Positions 42,288-50,793 are shown, counted from the first letter of the stretch. The stretch is 51,037 nt of DNA from Phreatobacter sp. (GCF_030691135.1 NZ_JAUYFA010000084.1:1-51037), one strand, 5' to 3'. The notes: a model not told the origin generated them from the letters alone. Made by a program: numbers and translations.

Positions 42288-43292
42288 TCAGTCGTAGCGC
42301 AGGTCGGTCGCCTTGCCACGGAACACCCAGTAGCTGAAGGCCGAATAAGCGACGATGACGGGCACCACCACGAGGGCGCCAACGAGGATGATGATCAGGC
42401 TCTCGGGGGCCGACGCCGCGGCATAGATGGTCAGCCGGTCGGGCACGATGAAGGGATAGAACGAATAGGCGAGACCGAAGAAGGCCAGCGTGAAGATGCC
42501 CGCCGAGCCGGCAAAGGGCACCCAGGCAAAACGGTCCCGCGCATGCGGCTGGTTGGCCAGCACGACCCATACCACCGTGGCAAGCACCAGGGCCATTAGC
42601 GGCAGGGGCGACAGGAACAGAAACTCGGGCAGCGAGAACCAGCGGTCGAAGATCCGCGCCGAGACGAGCGGGGTCACCACCGAGATCACCGCGAAGCCAA
42701 TCATCGTGAGGACCAACGCGACGCGGGCCCGCCTCACCGCCCGCCGCTGCAGGTCGCCGTCGGTCTTGATGATCAGCCACGTCGCACCCATCAGCGTGTA
42801 GCCGGCCGCCACGCAGACCGCGGTGACCAGCCCGAAGCCGACGGTCGCCAGGCTGCGGTCCAGCCCCATCACATAGAGCCCGAGCATGTAGCCCTGCGAC
42901 AGCGCGGTCAGCAGCGAACCGGCGAAGAAGACGCGGTCCCAGGTCGGCTTCCAGCCGGCCTCGGCCTTGGCGCGGAACTCGAAGGCCACGCCGCGCATGA
43001 TGAGCGCGATGAGCATCACCGTCACCGGCAGGTAGAGCGCCGAGAGGATCGCCCCGTGGGCGACCGGGAATGCGACGAGGAGAAGGCCGACGGCAAGCAC
43101 CAGCCAGGTCTCGTTCGCATCCCAGAACGGCCCGATCGAGGCCACCATGCGATCACGCTCCTCGGCACGGGCGATCGGGAACAGGATGCCGACGCCGAGG
43201 TCGTAGCCGTCGAGGATCACATAGATCAGGATCGACAGGCCCATGAGGGCGGCGAAAGCGACGGGCAGCCATACGGCGGGATCATCGAACAT
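42288..43292 (-). CDS. cydB: Cytochrome bd ubiquinol oxidase subunit II
   Basis: A 334-residue membrane protein with eight or nine helices. It starts MFDDPAVWLPVAFAALMGLSI with the typical VILDGYDLGVGILFP, then FGPFWDANETWLVLAVG (as SIGPFWDANETWLVL) and LMGATWLIIKTDG. Subunit II of E. coli is 379 residues; this shorter form is like the cyanide-insensitive (CIO) branch. It ends 6 bp after cydA and no CydX-like small gene fits in the 51-bp gap that follows. Confidence 0.95.
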   Translation of the reverse strand: MFDDPAVWLPVAFAALMGLSILIYVILDGYDLGVGILFPIARAEERDRMVASIGPFWDANETWLVLAVGLLLVAFPVAHGAILSALYLPVTVMLIALIMRGVAFEFRAKAEAGWKPTWDRVFFAGSLLTALSQGYMLGLYVMGLDRSLATVGFGLVTAVCVAAGYTLMGATWLIIKTDGDLQRRAVRRARVALVLTMIGFAVISVVTPLVSARIFDRWFSLPEFLFLSPLPLMALVLATVVWVVLANQPHARDRFAWVPFAGSAGIFTLAFFGLAYSFYPFIVPDRLTIYAAASAPESLIIILVGALVVVPVIVAYSAFSYWVFRGKATDLRYD

Positions 43293-43298
43293 GGCCGG

Positions 43299-44651
43299 TC
43301 ACTCCGCCGCTACGAAGGCGTTGGGATGCGTGGTCGGGCCGGTCTCGATCGACTGCGGCTTTGCACCCTTGCGCGCCAGCAGGAACAGCGTCGCCACATA
43401 GGCCGCCAGCAGCAGGACGTAGACGACGAGGTAGGCGGCGAGCGTGGCGGCGATCATCGCCGCGGGCACCGCCGACACAGCCTCCGATGTCCGCAGCACC
43501 CCGGTCACCAGCCAGGGCTGGCGGCCGATTTCGGTGACGTACCAGCCGGCGAGTGTGGCGAGCCAGCCTGAAAAGGTCATGCCGACCAGCGCCCGGGCGA
43601 GCCAGGGATGGGGATCGCCGCGGCGCCAGAGCCACCATGCGGCGACCCAGGACACCGCCAGCATGAGCAGGCCGACACCGATCATGATGCGGAAGGCGAA
43701 GAAGACCGGAGCCACCGGCGGATGCCGCCCCTCGAAGTCGTTGAGCCCTGGAACGACGCCCTGCGGGTCGTGCTTCAGGACGAGGCTCGCCCCATAGGGA
43801 ATGCCGATCTCGAACCGGTTCGAGCGCGTCGCCTCGTCAGGCAAGGCGAAAAGGATGAGCGGCTTCGCCGGACCAGTCTCCCAGTTGCCCTCCATGGCGG
43901 CGACCTTCTGCGGTTGATGCTCCAGCGTGTTGAGCCCGTGCATGTCACCGACGAAGATCTGCAGCGGAATGAGGATCGCGGCGCAGCCCACACCAAAGCG
44001 CAATGCCGCGAGGACCGCAGGCGAACGATCGTCGCGCAGCCAGCGATAGGCCGACAGTCCGGCGATCAGGAAGGCCGTCGTCAGCCCAGAGGCGAGCAGC
44101 ATGTGGGTCAGGCGATAGGGCATGGACGGATTGAAGATGATCTCCATCCAGTTGGTGGCATGCACCACCCCGTTGCGGATTTCGAATCCGGCCGGCGTGT
44201 GCATCCACGAGTTCAGCACGATGATCCAGAACGCCGACAGGGTCGTGGCACCCGCGACCAGCACGGTCGCGAGGGTGTGGACCCATCCCGGCACCTTGCG
44301 GAAGCCGAACAGCATGATGCCGAGGAAGACGGCCTCGAGGAAGAAGGCGGTCAGCACCTCATAGGCGAGGAGCGGACCGGCGACATTGCCGACGCGCTCC
44401 ATGAAGCCGGGCCAGTTCGTGCCGAACTGGAAGCTCATGGTGATGCCCGAGACGACGCCGAGGGCGAAGCTCAGCGCGAAGATCTTCACCCAGAAATGGT
44501 AGACGTCCATCCACTTGAGGTCTTGCGTCGCGCGGTAGCGCAGCTTGAAGAAGACCAGGGCCCAGCCCAGCGCGATGGTGATCGTCGGGAAGAGGATGTG
44601 GAACGAGATGTTGGCGCCGAACTGGATGCGCGCGAGAAGGATCGGGTCCAT
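43299..44651 (-). CDS. cydA: Cytochrome bd ubiquinol oxidase subunit I (CIO-like short form)
   Basis: A 450-residue protein with nine membrane helices (E. coli has 522). H18 (ISFHILFPTITIALGW) is the heme b595 ligand position; the quinol-binding loop has HQPQKVAAMEGNWETG, and GWYVTEIGRQPW is the C-terminal signature. The missing stretch corresponds to the long Q-loop, as in CioA. It reduces oxygen to water using quinol and works at low oxygen or with cyanide present. AGGAGG stands 7 bases before ATG 44651. It forms one operon with cydB. Confidence 0.95.
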   Translation of the reverse strand: MDPILLARIQFGANISFHILFPTITIALGWALVFFKLRYRATQDLKWMDVYHFWVKIFALSFALGVVSGITMSFQFGTNWPGFMERVGNVAGPLLAYEVLTAFFLEAVFLGIMLFGFRKVPGWVHTLATVLVAGATTLSAFWIIVLNSWMHTPAGFEIRNGVVHATNWMEIIFNPSMPYRLTHMLLASGLTTAFLIAGLSAYRWLRDDRSPAVLAALRFGVGCAAILIPLQIFVGDMHGLNTLEHQPQKVAAMEGNWETGPAKPLILFALPDEATRSNRFEIGIPYGASLVLKHDPQGVVPGLNDFEGRHPPVAPVFFAFRIMIGVGLLMLAVSWVAAWWLWRRGDPHPWLARALVGMTFSGWLATLAGWYVTEIGRQPWLVTGVLRTSEAVSAVPAAMIAATLAAYLVVYVLLLAAYVATLFLLARKGAKPQSIETGPTTHPNAFVAAE

Positions 44652-45035
44652 GGGTCAGACCTCCTGAGCCTGAACCGGCCGCCCCGGCAGAGCAGCGTGA
44701 CGACGGGCGATGTTGAGAACGCGCTTGCCGGTCGCGATCCGGCGGGCGCGGTGGTCCCTGCGGAATAGCAAGCCCCGTCCGTGGCGGCCTGATGACGGCG
44801 CGACGGCGCATCGACGGGATGGACCGGATGGCGGCGCGATGGACGCGCCGGCGGAAAAGCGAAAGGGTGACCGGAGCATCGGGGGATACCGGGATTTCTT
44901 GATTTTCAGATATACCTGAAAATAGCGAAAGCCGCGCGAAGATCAAGATGCCGGTCGAAGACCCCGCGGGCCCGATGGTGTCGCATGGAACGCCGCACCG
45001 CCCTCATGCGCGCGGCCTCCGGTCGGTCCCGGTTC
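44652..45035. other. 384-bp region upstream of cydAB
   Basis: It lies between cydA and the end of the convergent-strand cluster gene (both read on the minus strand). A 74-codon minus-strand frame (44655-44879) stops just before cydA, but it is very rich in Arg, Ser and Pro and resembles nothing I know; I treat it as chance. The A/T-rich patch at 44900-44940 is unlike the rest of the window and carries the palindrome at 44912-44933. Confidence 0.4.
44912..44933. promoter_or_regulatory. Candidate operator: perfect 8-bp inverted repeat upstream of cydAB
   Basis: ATTTTCAG, ATATAC, CTGAAAAT: two exact 8-bp arms around a 6-bp spacer, in an A/T-rich patch of a GC-rich window. On the minus strand it also contains TATATC, a possible -10. 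It lies about 260 bp upstream of cydA. Symmetry of this kind fits an Rrf2-, Fnr- or MarR-type regulator; none is assigned. Confidence 0.45.
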
Positions 45036-45953
45036 TCAGCGGGAGGCGGTGTCGCGGTCCGCCGGCTCGATCGCCGAGAGTTGCTGGATCAGATCGCCGA
45101 CGGAGCACCAGTCGTCGTCCTGACGGCCGGACGCGGCGAGGCCCTTCAGGATCTGCAGGATGGCGGCGGAGACCGGCGCGAAGACCTGGGCATCGTTGAG
45201 GGCTTTCGCCGCGATGGTCAGGTCCTTGGTGATCAGGGCGGTGCGGAAGCCGGGCCGGAAGTCGCGATCGAGCAGTTTCTGGACGTGGCGCTCGAGCACC
45301 ACGCTGCGGGCCGCGCCGCCGAGCAGCGCCTCGCGCACGCGCGAGGGGTCGACGCCCATCTTCATCGCCAGCGCCATGGCCTCGCTGGCGCCGACCAGAT
45401 TGGCGGAGACGCAGATCTGGTTGCAGGCCTTGGCGACCTGACCGGCACCGCTCGCGCCGATATGGACGATCGTGGTCGCCATCGCTGCAAGGAAGGGCCG
45501 GGCCGTTTCGAGGGCCTCCGCCGGGCCGCCGACCATGCAGGTCAGGGTGCCGTCCACGGCGCCCTTCTGGCCACCGGAGACCGGCGCGTCGAGCATCGCG
45601 ACGCCGCGGGCGGCGAGGCTTTCGGCGAATGCGCGGGTCGCGACCGGGTCGATGGTGCTGGTGTCGACCACCACCGTCCCGGCAGCGAGGATGTCGGCGA
45701 TGCCCTCGGGGCCAAACAGCAGCGCCTCGACGTTGCTGGTCGCCGGCAGGCAGAGGAACACGACTTCCGCACCGCCGACCGCCTCCCGTGCCGAAGCCGC
45801 CACCCGGGCACCGGCCGCGGCCAGGGGGGCCGCCTTGGCGGCGCTGCGGTTGAAAACAGTCGTCGCGAACCCCTTTTGCGCCAGGTTGGCGGCCATGCCC
45901 GCGCCCATGACGCCGATGCCGATGAAGGCGACGCTCCCTGCCGACCCCGTCAT
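45036..45953 (-). CDS. 3-hydroxyisobutyrate dehydrogenase-family reductase
   Basis: A 305-residue beta-hydroxyacid dehydrogenase. The nucleotide fold starts FIGIGVMGAGMAANL (GxGxxG); substrate loop LDAPVSGGQKGA (about 122-132); catalytic Lys is K175 in GAGQVAKACNQI; the second domain has LGGAARSVVLERH. Relatives act on 3-hydroxyisobutyrate, tartronate semialdehyde or D-glycerate; the substrate is not fixed. The start is 3 bp beyond the Bug-type gene, so the two are cotranscribed with the cluster. Confidence 0.87.
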   Translation of the reverse strand: MTGSAGSVAFIGIGVMGAGMAANLAQKGFATTVFNRSAAKAAPLAAAGARVAASAREAVGGAEVVFLCLPATSNVEALLFGPEGIADILAAGTVVVDTSTIDPVATRAFAESLAARGVAMLDAPVSGGQKGAVDGTLTCMVGGPAEALETARPFLAAMATTIVHIGASGAGQVAKACNQICVSANLVGASEAMALAMKMGVDPSRVREALLGGAARSVVLERHVQKLLDRDFRPGFRTALITKDLTIAAKALNDAQVFAPVSAAILQILKGLAASGRQDDDWCSVGDLIQQLSAIEPADRDTASR

Positions 45954-45956
45954 GAC

Positions 45957-46910
45957 TCAGGAATCGCCCTTGGCGGCGAGCACCGCCCGGGACGTGTCGT
46001 CCATCGCCTTCATGAAGCCGGCGCCGTCGAGATAGGCGAGATCGAGATTGGTCCGCTGGGCGATCTCCTTCATGCGCTCGCTCTGCAGAATCCGCGCAAA
46101 CAAGGCGTCGTGATAGGCGATGATCGGCGCCGGCGTGCGCGCCGAGACCATCAACCCCTTCATGTTCTCGATGTTCACCGGCACGCCCGCTTCGGTGAGC
46201 GAGGGCGTATCGGGTAGAACACCGCTGCGGTTGGACGTGGTGGCGAGGATGAAGACATGGCCGGCATCGGCCTGGTTCTTGGCCTCGGCCGGCGTCAGCA
46301 GCGTCATGTCGAGACGACCGCCGAGCAGATCCTGCAGCGCATGGGCGCCGCCGCGATAGGCGACGTGCGTCATCTGGATGCCGGCCGTCTTCTCCAGCGC
46401 CTGGAACGCGGCGTGCAGGATGCCGCCCTGGCCGGAGGACCCGTAGGTCAGCTTGCCAGGCTCGGCCTTGGCACGCTTCACCAGCTCCGCCACCGAATTG
46501 ATGCCACCCTGCCTAAAGGTGACCAGCACCATGTGCTCGCGGTTGACCCGGGCGATGCCGCGGAAGTCCTCCAGTTTGTAGTTGAGGCGGTTGTAATGCG
46601 GCAGGGTCGTGCTCTCGCTGCCGCCGCCGACAAGCATCGCATAGCCGTCGGCCTCGCCGCGGGCGATGAACTCGGCGGCGATGGCACCGGCCGCACCGGG
46701 CCGGTTCACCACCACGATCGGCACCGGCGAGATGCCTTCGGCGGCCTGGACGACGGCGCGGGCGGTGACGTCGGTGCCGCCGCCGGGCTGGAAGCCGACG
46801 AACAGCGTGATCGGGCGGCTTGGCGTCCAGCCGGACTGTGCCCGTGCGGACAGGACCGGAAGGGCGAGGGCGGAACCGGCAAGGCTCAGAATGTGACGGC
46901 GGTGCAACAT
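45957..46910 (-). CDS. Bug/TctC-family tripartite tricarboxylate transporter binding protein
   Basis: A 317-residue periplasmic protein. The signal is MLHRRHILSLAGSALALP with cleavage near SARAQ. The mature part has the Bug pattern: PITLFVGFQPGGGTDVTARAV, VVNRPGAAGAIAAEF, SSGQGGILHAAFQAL, VAYRGGAHALQDLLGGRLDM and PDTPSLTEAG. Such proteins bind carboxylates in a hinged cleft. No TctA or TctB membrane subunit is encoded here, so it must use one elsewhere or act as a sensor. It stands between two dehydrogenases in the cluster. Confidence 0.9.
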   Translation of the reverse strand: MLHRRHILSLAGSALALPVLSARAQSGWTPSRPITLFVGFQPGGGTDVTARAVVQAAEGISPVPIVVVNRPGAAGAIAAEFIARGEADGYAMLVGGGSESTTLPHYNRLNYKLEDFRGIARVNREHMVLVTFRQGGINSVAELVKRAKAEPGKLTYGSSGQGGILHAAFQALEKTAGIQMTHVAYRGGAHALQDLLGGRLDMTLLTPAEAKNQADAGHVFILATTSNRSGVLPDTPSLTEAGVPVNIENMKGLMVSARTPAPIIAYHDALFARILQSERMKEIAQRTNLDLAYLDGAGFMKAMDDTSRAVLAAKGDS

Positions 46911-46961
46911 GTAAATCCTCCCTTTGCGACGTCGCGCTGCGGCGACTTGATGATGGAGCGG

Positions 46962-48053
46962 TCAGGCGCCGGCGGCGGCCTGCATGCTCGTGAGATCGAC
47001 GGGGTCGATCGGTTGCGGCATCACGACGGCGAGATCCGCCGCCAGTTCCGACAATTCCCGCACCAGCGCGGGAACGAGGAAGATGCCGTTCTGCCGGCGA
47101 CCCTGTGCGAGGCGATGCTCGTATTCTCCAGCGAACAGGATCTCCGGAATGCCTGGCGCCCGCGGCTCGGCCTTCAGCAGCGCCACATAATCCTGCATGC
47201 GGGCGAGGAACGTGGAAAGCGGCATGAAGGCGGTGATGTCGATGAGGATGAAGCTATGGCCGACATCCTGCGGGTTCTGCCAGTCCTCGTACATGTTGCG
47301 CACATGCGGGCCGTAGCCGGCACCGGTGAGAACGCCGGCGAGGATGTCGATCGCCATGGACAGGCCATAGCCCTTGGCGCCGCCGAGCGGCAGGACGGCC
47401 CCGGCGAGCCCTGCCTCCGCATCGCGCGTCGGCTGTCCGGCGGCATCGATCGCCCAGCCCTCGGGAATCGCCTCGCCGCGTCGCGCCGCCGCGATGATCT
47501 TGCCGCGGGCCACCTGGCTCGTCGCCATGTCGAGGAGAAACGGCGTCGGCCCGCCGGTGGGGGCAGCAATCGCCAGCGGATTGGTGCCGAGGAAAGGCCG
47601 GACCCCGCCGGTGGGCGGCATGGTCTGCGAGGCGTTCGAAACGATGATGGCGATGAGGCCCGCCGCGGCCGCCTGTTCGGCGAAATACGCCGCCGTGCCG
47701 AAATGGTTGGAGCGGCGCACACCGACCGTCGCCACGCCGTGACGCCGCGCCCTCTCGATGGCGAGGTCAAGGGCCTTCTGGCCGACATAGGCGCCGAAAT
47801 TGTTGCCGCCGTCGACCAGCGCCGTCGCGCCGCGGTCCTGCACGACGGCGGGCTCCCGGGCCACGTCCACCATGCCTTCCCTGACACGGCGGATGTAGAT
47901 GGGCAGGCGCAGCACGCCGTGGGACTCGACGCCGCGCACATCGGCATAGACGAGCGAGGTGGCCACCGAAACGGCCACCGGCTGCCTCACCCCGCCGGCG
48001 ACGAGCGCCGCGGTGCAGAAGTCGGTGAGGGCCTCCGGAGCGAACTGGGTCAC
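46962..48053 (-). CDS. Malate/L-lactate/ureidoglycolate dehydrogenase-family oxidoreductase
   Basis: A 363-residue Ldh_2-family protein. It has RGVESHGVLRLPIYIRRVREG (catalytic-type His about H45), GVRRSNHFGTAAYF, a long SNASQTMPPTGGVRPFLGTNPLAIAAP and DMATSQVARGKI, and C-terminal GAKGYGLSMAIDILAGVLTGA. These NAD(P)-dependent enzymes oxidise 2-hydroxy acids to 2-oxo acids. Its start is GTG 48053, overlapping the preceding stop by 4 bp (GTGA), which supports translational coupling with the RraA-like gene. Confidence 0.88.
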   Translation of the reverse strand: MTQFAPEALTDFCTAALVAGGVRQPVAVSVATSLVYADVRGVESHGVLRLPIYIRRVREGMVDVAREPAVVQDRGATALVDGGNNFGAYVGQKALDLAIERARRHGVATVGVRRSNHFGTAAYFAEQAAAAGLIAIIVSNASQTMPPTGGVRPFLGTNPLAIAAPTGGPTPFLLDMATSQVARGKIIAAARRGEAIPEGWAIDAAGQPTRDAEAGLAGAVLPLGGAKGYGLSMAIDILAGVLTGAGYGPHVRNMYEDWQNPQDVGHSFILIDITAFMPLSTFLARMQDYVALLKAEPRAPGIPEILFAGEYEHRLAQGRRQNGIFLVPALVRELSELAADLAVVMPQPIDPVDLTSMQAAAGA

Positions 48054-48718
48054 AGCGCGCAGCCCCGCGCCTTCAGGGTCGCATCGACCCAGGACCGGTC
48101 GATGCTGCCGTCGGCGATCGAGGCGAGGATCGCCTGCTCGCGCGCCATCTGCTCGCGGCTGAACCGGGCGACTTCGGCCGCTGCCGCCTGGGGAATGGCG
48201 AGGACGCCGTCGGCATCGCCGATGATGACGTCGCCGGGCATGACCGGCATGCCGCCGATGCTGACCGGACAGTTGAGCTCGCCCGGACCGTCCTTATAGG
48301 GACCGCGGTGGGTGACGCCCCGCGCATAGACCGGCAGCGGCGAGGCGCCGATATGGTCCGTGTCGCGCACCGCACCGTCGATGACGAAGCCGGCGAGGCC
48401 GCGGCGGGCGGCAATCGACAGCATGATCTCGCCGATGATCGCATTGGTGAGGTCGCCGCCGGCATCGACCACGACGACATCGCCCGGCTCCGCCATGTCG
48501 ATCGCCTTGTGGACCATGAGATTGTCACCCGGGCGGGTGCGGACGGTGAAGGCCGTCCCGAGCAGCGCCCCGCCCCGGTGATAAGGCCTGAGGCCGCAAC
48601 CACCGGCGAAGAGCCGCGCCATGTTGTCGGAGGCGATGGACGTCGGCACCCCCGCAAGGCCGTCGACGAGGTCTTTGCTGGCCGCCACCCGCGGCCTCAC
48701 CCGAAATCCGATGCTCAT
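48050..48718 (-). CDS. RraA-like aldolase/demethylmenaquinone methyltransferase-family protein
   Basis: A 222-residue RraA-family protein. VHKAIDMAEPGDVVVVDAGGD gives the glycine-rich loop, GFVIDGAVRDTDHI holds the Arg-Asp and a following Asp typical of the HMG/CHA aldolases, and PVSIGGMPVMPGDVIIGDADGVLAIP is the C-terminal signature. Aldolase members split 4-hydroxy-4-methyl-2-oxoglutarate or 4-carboxy-4-hydroxy-2-oxoadipate into pyruvate and a keto acid; other members bind RNase E. The gene neighbourhood points to the aldolase branch. GGGAGA lies before the ATG. Confidence 0.85.
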   Translation of the reverse strand: MSIGFRVRPRVAASKDLVDGLAGVPTSIASDNMARLFAGGCGLRPYHRGGALLGTAFTVRTRPGDNLMVHKAIDMAEPGDVVVVDAGGDLTNAIIGEIMLSIAARRGLAGFVIDGAVRDTDHIGASPLPVYARGVTHRGPYKDGPGELNCPVSIGGMPVMPGDVIIGDADGVLAIPQAAAAEVARFSREQMAREQAILASIADGSIDRSWVDATLKARGCAL

Positions 48719-48793
48719 CTGTTCTCCCGGACCGTCTTTTCGCCGGGAGTATGGAGATCACTCAAAAGACGTCCAATAAATTGATAGACAACG

Positions 48794-48816
48794 ATTGATG
48801 CGCTATCCGTATCAAT
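48794..48816. promoter_or_regulatory. Candidate LysR operator (ATTGAT-N11-ATCAAT)
   Basis: ATTGAT and ATCAAT are exact inverted repeats 11 bp apart, the layout of a LysR-type binding site (T-N11-A). It ends at the base before the regulator's start codon and lies 76-98 bp from the start of the divergent aldolase gene. Its position suggests self-repression and activation of the divergent genes. Confidence 0.55.
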
Positions 48817-49728
48817 ATGGATATTGTCGGGCTCCGCAGTTTCGTCGTCCTCGCCGAGGACCTGCATTTCGGCCGCGCAGCCGGGAGGCTCGGCATTGCC
48901 CAGCCGCACCTGAGCCGCCGCATCCGCGATCTCGAAAAGGACCTCGGCGCTGTCCTGTTCGACCGGACCCAGCGCCGCGTCGCGCTGACCCGCGCCGGAA
49001 CCGCCCTCCTCGCACGCGCCCGGCGCATTATCGAGGATCTCAGGCGCGCCGGCGACGAGACCCGGGCGATCGCCGAGGGCAAGTCGGGCCGGCTGCGCAT
49101 CGGCTTCATCCATTCCTCGACCTACGGCACCCTGCCGGAACTTCTCCGCCTGTTCAGCCGAGATCATCCGCAGGTCGGGCTCGACCTGTCGGAGATGACC
49201 ATGGTCGAGCAGGCGGCCGCGCTCGCCGCGGGCGACATCGACGTCGGCATTCTCCGGCCCGTCGCCGGCGTCGAGGGCATCTGCTTCGAGACGATCCGCC
49301 ACGAGCATTTTCTGCTCGCCGTGCCGGCGGACATGGCGTTCTCCGCCAAGGCCACGGTCTCCCTCCGCGATCTCGCCACCACGCCGATGATCGGCTTTCC
49401 GTCCCTGACGAGCCCGCTTTTCCATGCGCGCATTACCGGTGCCCTCGACCGCGCCGGAGTGACGCCGGCCATCGTCCAGGAGGCGACGCAGATCCACACC
49501 GTCGTCGGCCTCGTTTCGGCGGGCCTCGGCGTCGCGCTGGTGCCGGAGGTCGCGGCACGCCTCGGCGTCAGGGGGGTGCGCTTCCTTGTCGTCAGCGACG
49601 GACCGGATCCGGTGGAGGTCTGTATCGGGACGCGGCGGGGCGAGACGTCGCCTGCGGCGCTCGCCTTCGCCAGGGCCGGCGCGCGGCTTCACGGCATATC
49701 GACGCAAGAGGCGGGGGAACCGGATTGA
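48817..49728 (+). CDS. LysR-type transcriptional regulator
   Basis: A 303-residue LTTR. The N-terminal winged helix-turn-helix has LRSFVVLAEDLHFGRAAGRLGIAQPHLSRRIRDLE, RTQRRVALTRAG; the C-terminal effector domain spans about 90-300 (RLRIGFIHSSTYGTLPELL, VGLVSAGLGVALVPEVAARL). It is divergent from the RraA/Ldh/Bug/HIBADH genes, so it probably activates them on binding a carboxylate or related effector. ATG 48817 is the natural family start but has no visible ribosome-binding site, since the bases ahead are the palindrome. Confidence 0.92.
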   Translation: MDIVGLRSFVVLAEDLHFGRAAGRLGIAQPHLSRRIRDLEKDLGAVLFDRTQRRVALTRAGTALLARARRIIEDLRRAGDETRAIAEGKSGRLRIGFIHSSTYGTLPELLRLFSRDHPQVGLDLSEMTMVEQAAALAAGDIDVGILRPVAGVEGICFETIRHEHFLLAVPADMAFSAKATVSLRDLATTPMIGFPSLTSPLFHARITGALDRAGVTPAIVQEATQIHTVVGLVSAGLGVALVPEVAARLGVRGVRFLVVSDGPDPVEVCIGTRRGETSPAALAFARAGARLHGISTQEAGEPD

Positions 49729-49802
49729 CCGGGGCATGCGGCCGGGCGAAGGGTCGGCGCGATACTGCAGAAATCTCCCTGACGCGCGTGCGGTCTTCGA
49801 AG

Positions 49803-49842
49803 GACGGGCGACAATGACGGCCTTTCGCAGGCCCGTCGCTTT
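49803..49842 (+). terminator. Possible terminator after the LysR gene
   Basis: GACGGGC and GCCCGTC pair across 21 bases, followed by GCTTTTGG. A nested GGCCT/AGGCC pair could compete. It is 75 bp after the LysR stop. Confidence 0.35.
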
Positions 49843-49898
49843 TGGATATCGGCTGGGCGGCAGATAGCCCTCGCCGCTGACTCATGTCAGAAGTGCAG

Positions 49899-49914
49899 CG
49901 CTGTGAGCACAGCG
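49899..49914. promoter_or_regulatory. Palindrome upstream of the IclR gene
   Basis: CGCTGTG, two bases, CACAGCG: exact 7-bp arms, 59-74 bp upstream of the IclR ATG at 49973. Candidate self-regulatory site. Confidence 0.3.
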
Positions 49915-49972
49915 TCCTCCAGGTGAGCGGGCAGGGGACGGGCTGGTGGGGGGTCCCGTGAGCGTCGAGACC

Positions 49973-50752
49973 ATGACGGGGAAGCAGCGCGGCATCGGGG
50001 CAATCCAGACAGGAAGCCGGCTGCTGAACGCCTTTGTCGCTATCGGTCGGCCCGCCATGCTGCGAGAACTGGCCGAGCAGGCTGACCTCACCCCGGCCCA
50101 GGCCCATGCCTATCTCGTCTCCTACAGGAGCGTCGGGCTCGTCGAACAGGACACTCATTCGGGACATTACCGGCTGGGTCCATTCGCGCTGAATCTCGGC
50201 CTCGTCCGCCTGCGCACGCACGATCCCCTGCGGATGACGAGCGAAGAGATCGTCACCCTGTCGGCGGTGCAGGGGACGATGGTGTCGCTGTCGGTTTGGG
50301 GAACCTATGGACCGACCATCATTCAGGTCCAGGAAGGTCCGAGCCAACTGCACGTCAATGTCAGGGCGGGCACCGTCTTTTCCATCACCGGGACGGCGAC
50401 GGGACGGGTGTTCGCCGCCTTCCTTCCCGAAGACCTCATTGCGCAGCAGGTCTCAGTCGAGATGGCGGACAAGGGTACCCAGCGCATCGGGGCCCCCTCC
50501 TCGCTGACGGACCTGCGCCGGCATACGGAATTCGTGCGCCATCACGGCTATGCACCGATCGAGGGGCAGCCGGTCCCCGGCGTCAACGCCCTCGCCGCGG
50601 CGGTCCGTGACTATACTGGCCAGGTCCAATGCGTCGTGACGATGATCGGCGCTGCCGGCATGATGGACACCCGCTGTGGTGGCCAGCGGGCCGAGGCTTT
50701 GCTGGCCTTTGTCGCCAGACTATCGGCGAATCTGGGATATTCTGGAATATAG
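49973..50752 (+). CDS. IclR-family transcriptional regulator
   Basis: A 259-residue regulator if started at ATG 49973; GTG 49958 and GTG 49946 are also possible (the latter has AGGGG ahead). The N-terminal helix-turn-helix is GAIQTGSRLLNAFVAIGRPAMLRELAEQADLTPAQAHAYLVSYRSVGLVEQD; the C-terminal effector domain (about 90-255) has FSITGTATGRVFAAFLP and GVNALAAAVRDYTGQVQCVVTMIGA. IclR proteins sense aromatic or sugar acids. It lies 41 bp from a short-chain dehydrogenase gene on the same strand, which it may control. Confidence 0.88.
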   Translation: MTGKQRGIGAIQTGSRLLNAFVAIGRPAMLRELAEQADLTPAQAHAYLVSYRSVGLVEQDTHSGHYRLGPFALNLGLVRLRTHDPLRMTSEEIVTLSAVQGTMVSLSVWGTYGPTIIQVQEGPSQLHVNVRAGTVFSITGTATGRVFAAFLPEDLIAQQVSVEMADKGTQRIGAPSSLTDLRRHTEFVRHHGYAPIEGQPVPGVNALAAAVRDYTGQVQCVVTMIGAAGMMDTRCGGQRAEALLAFVARLSANLGYSGI

Positions 50753-50793
50753 AGCCCGACAATCGGGCCGAACCTGATCCTTGGGAGGATGAG

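Noticed and set aside
44655-44879. A 74-codon minus-strand frame ending just before cydA, considered as a leader peptide or small subunit
   Set aside because: Composition is Arg/Ser/Pro-rich without a membrane helix and unlike CydX; openness is expected by chance at this GC.
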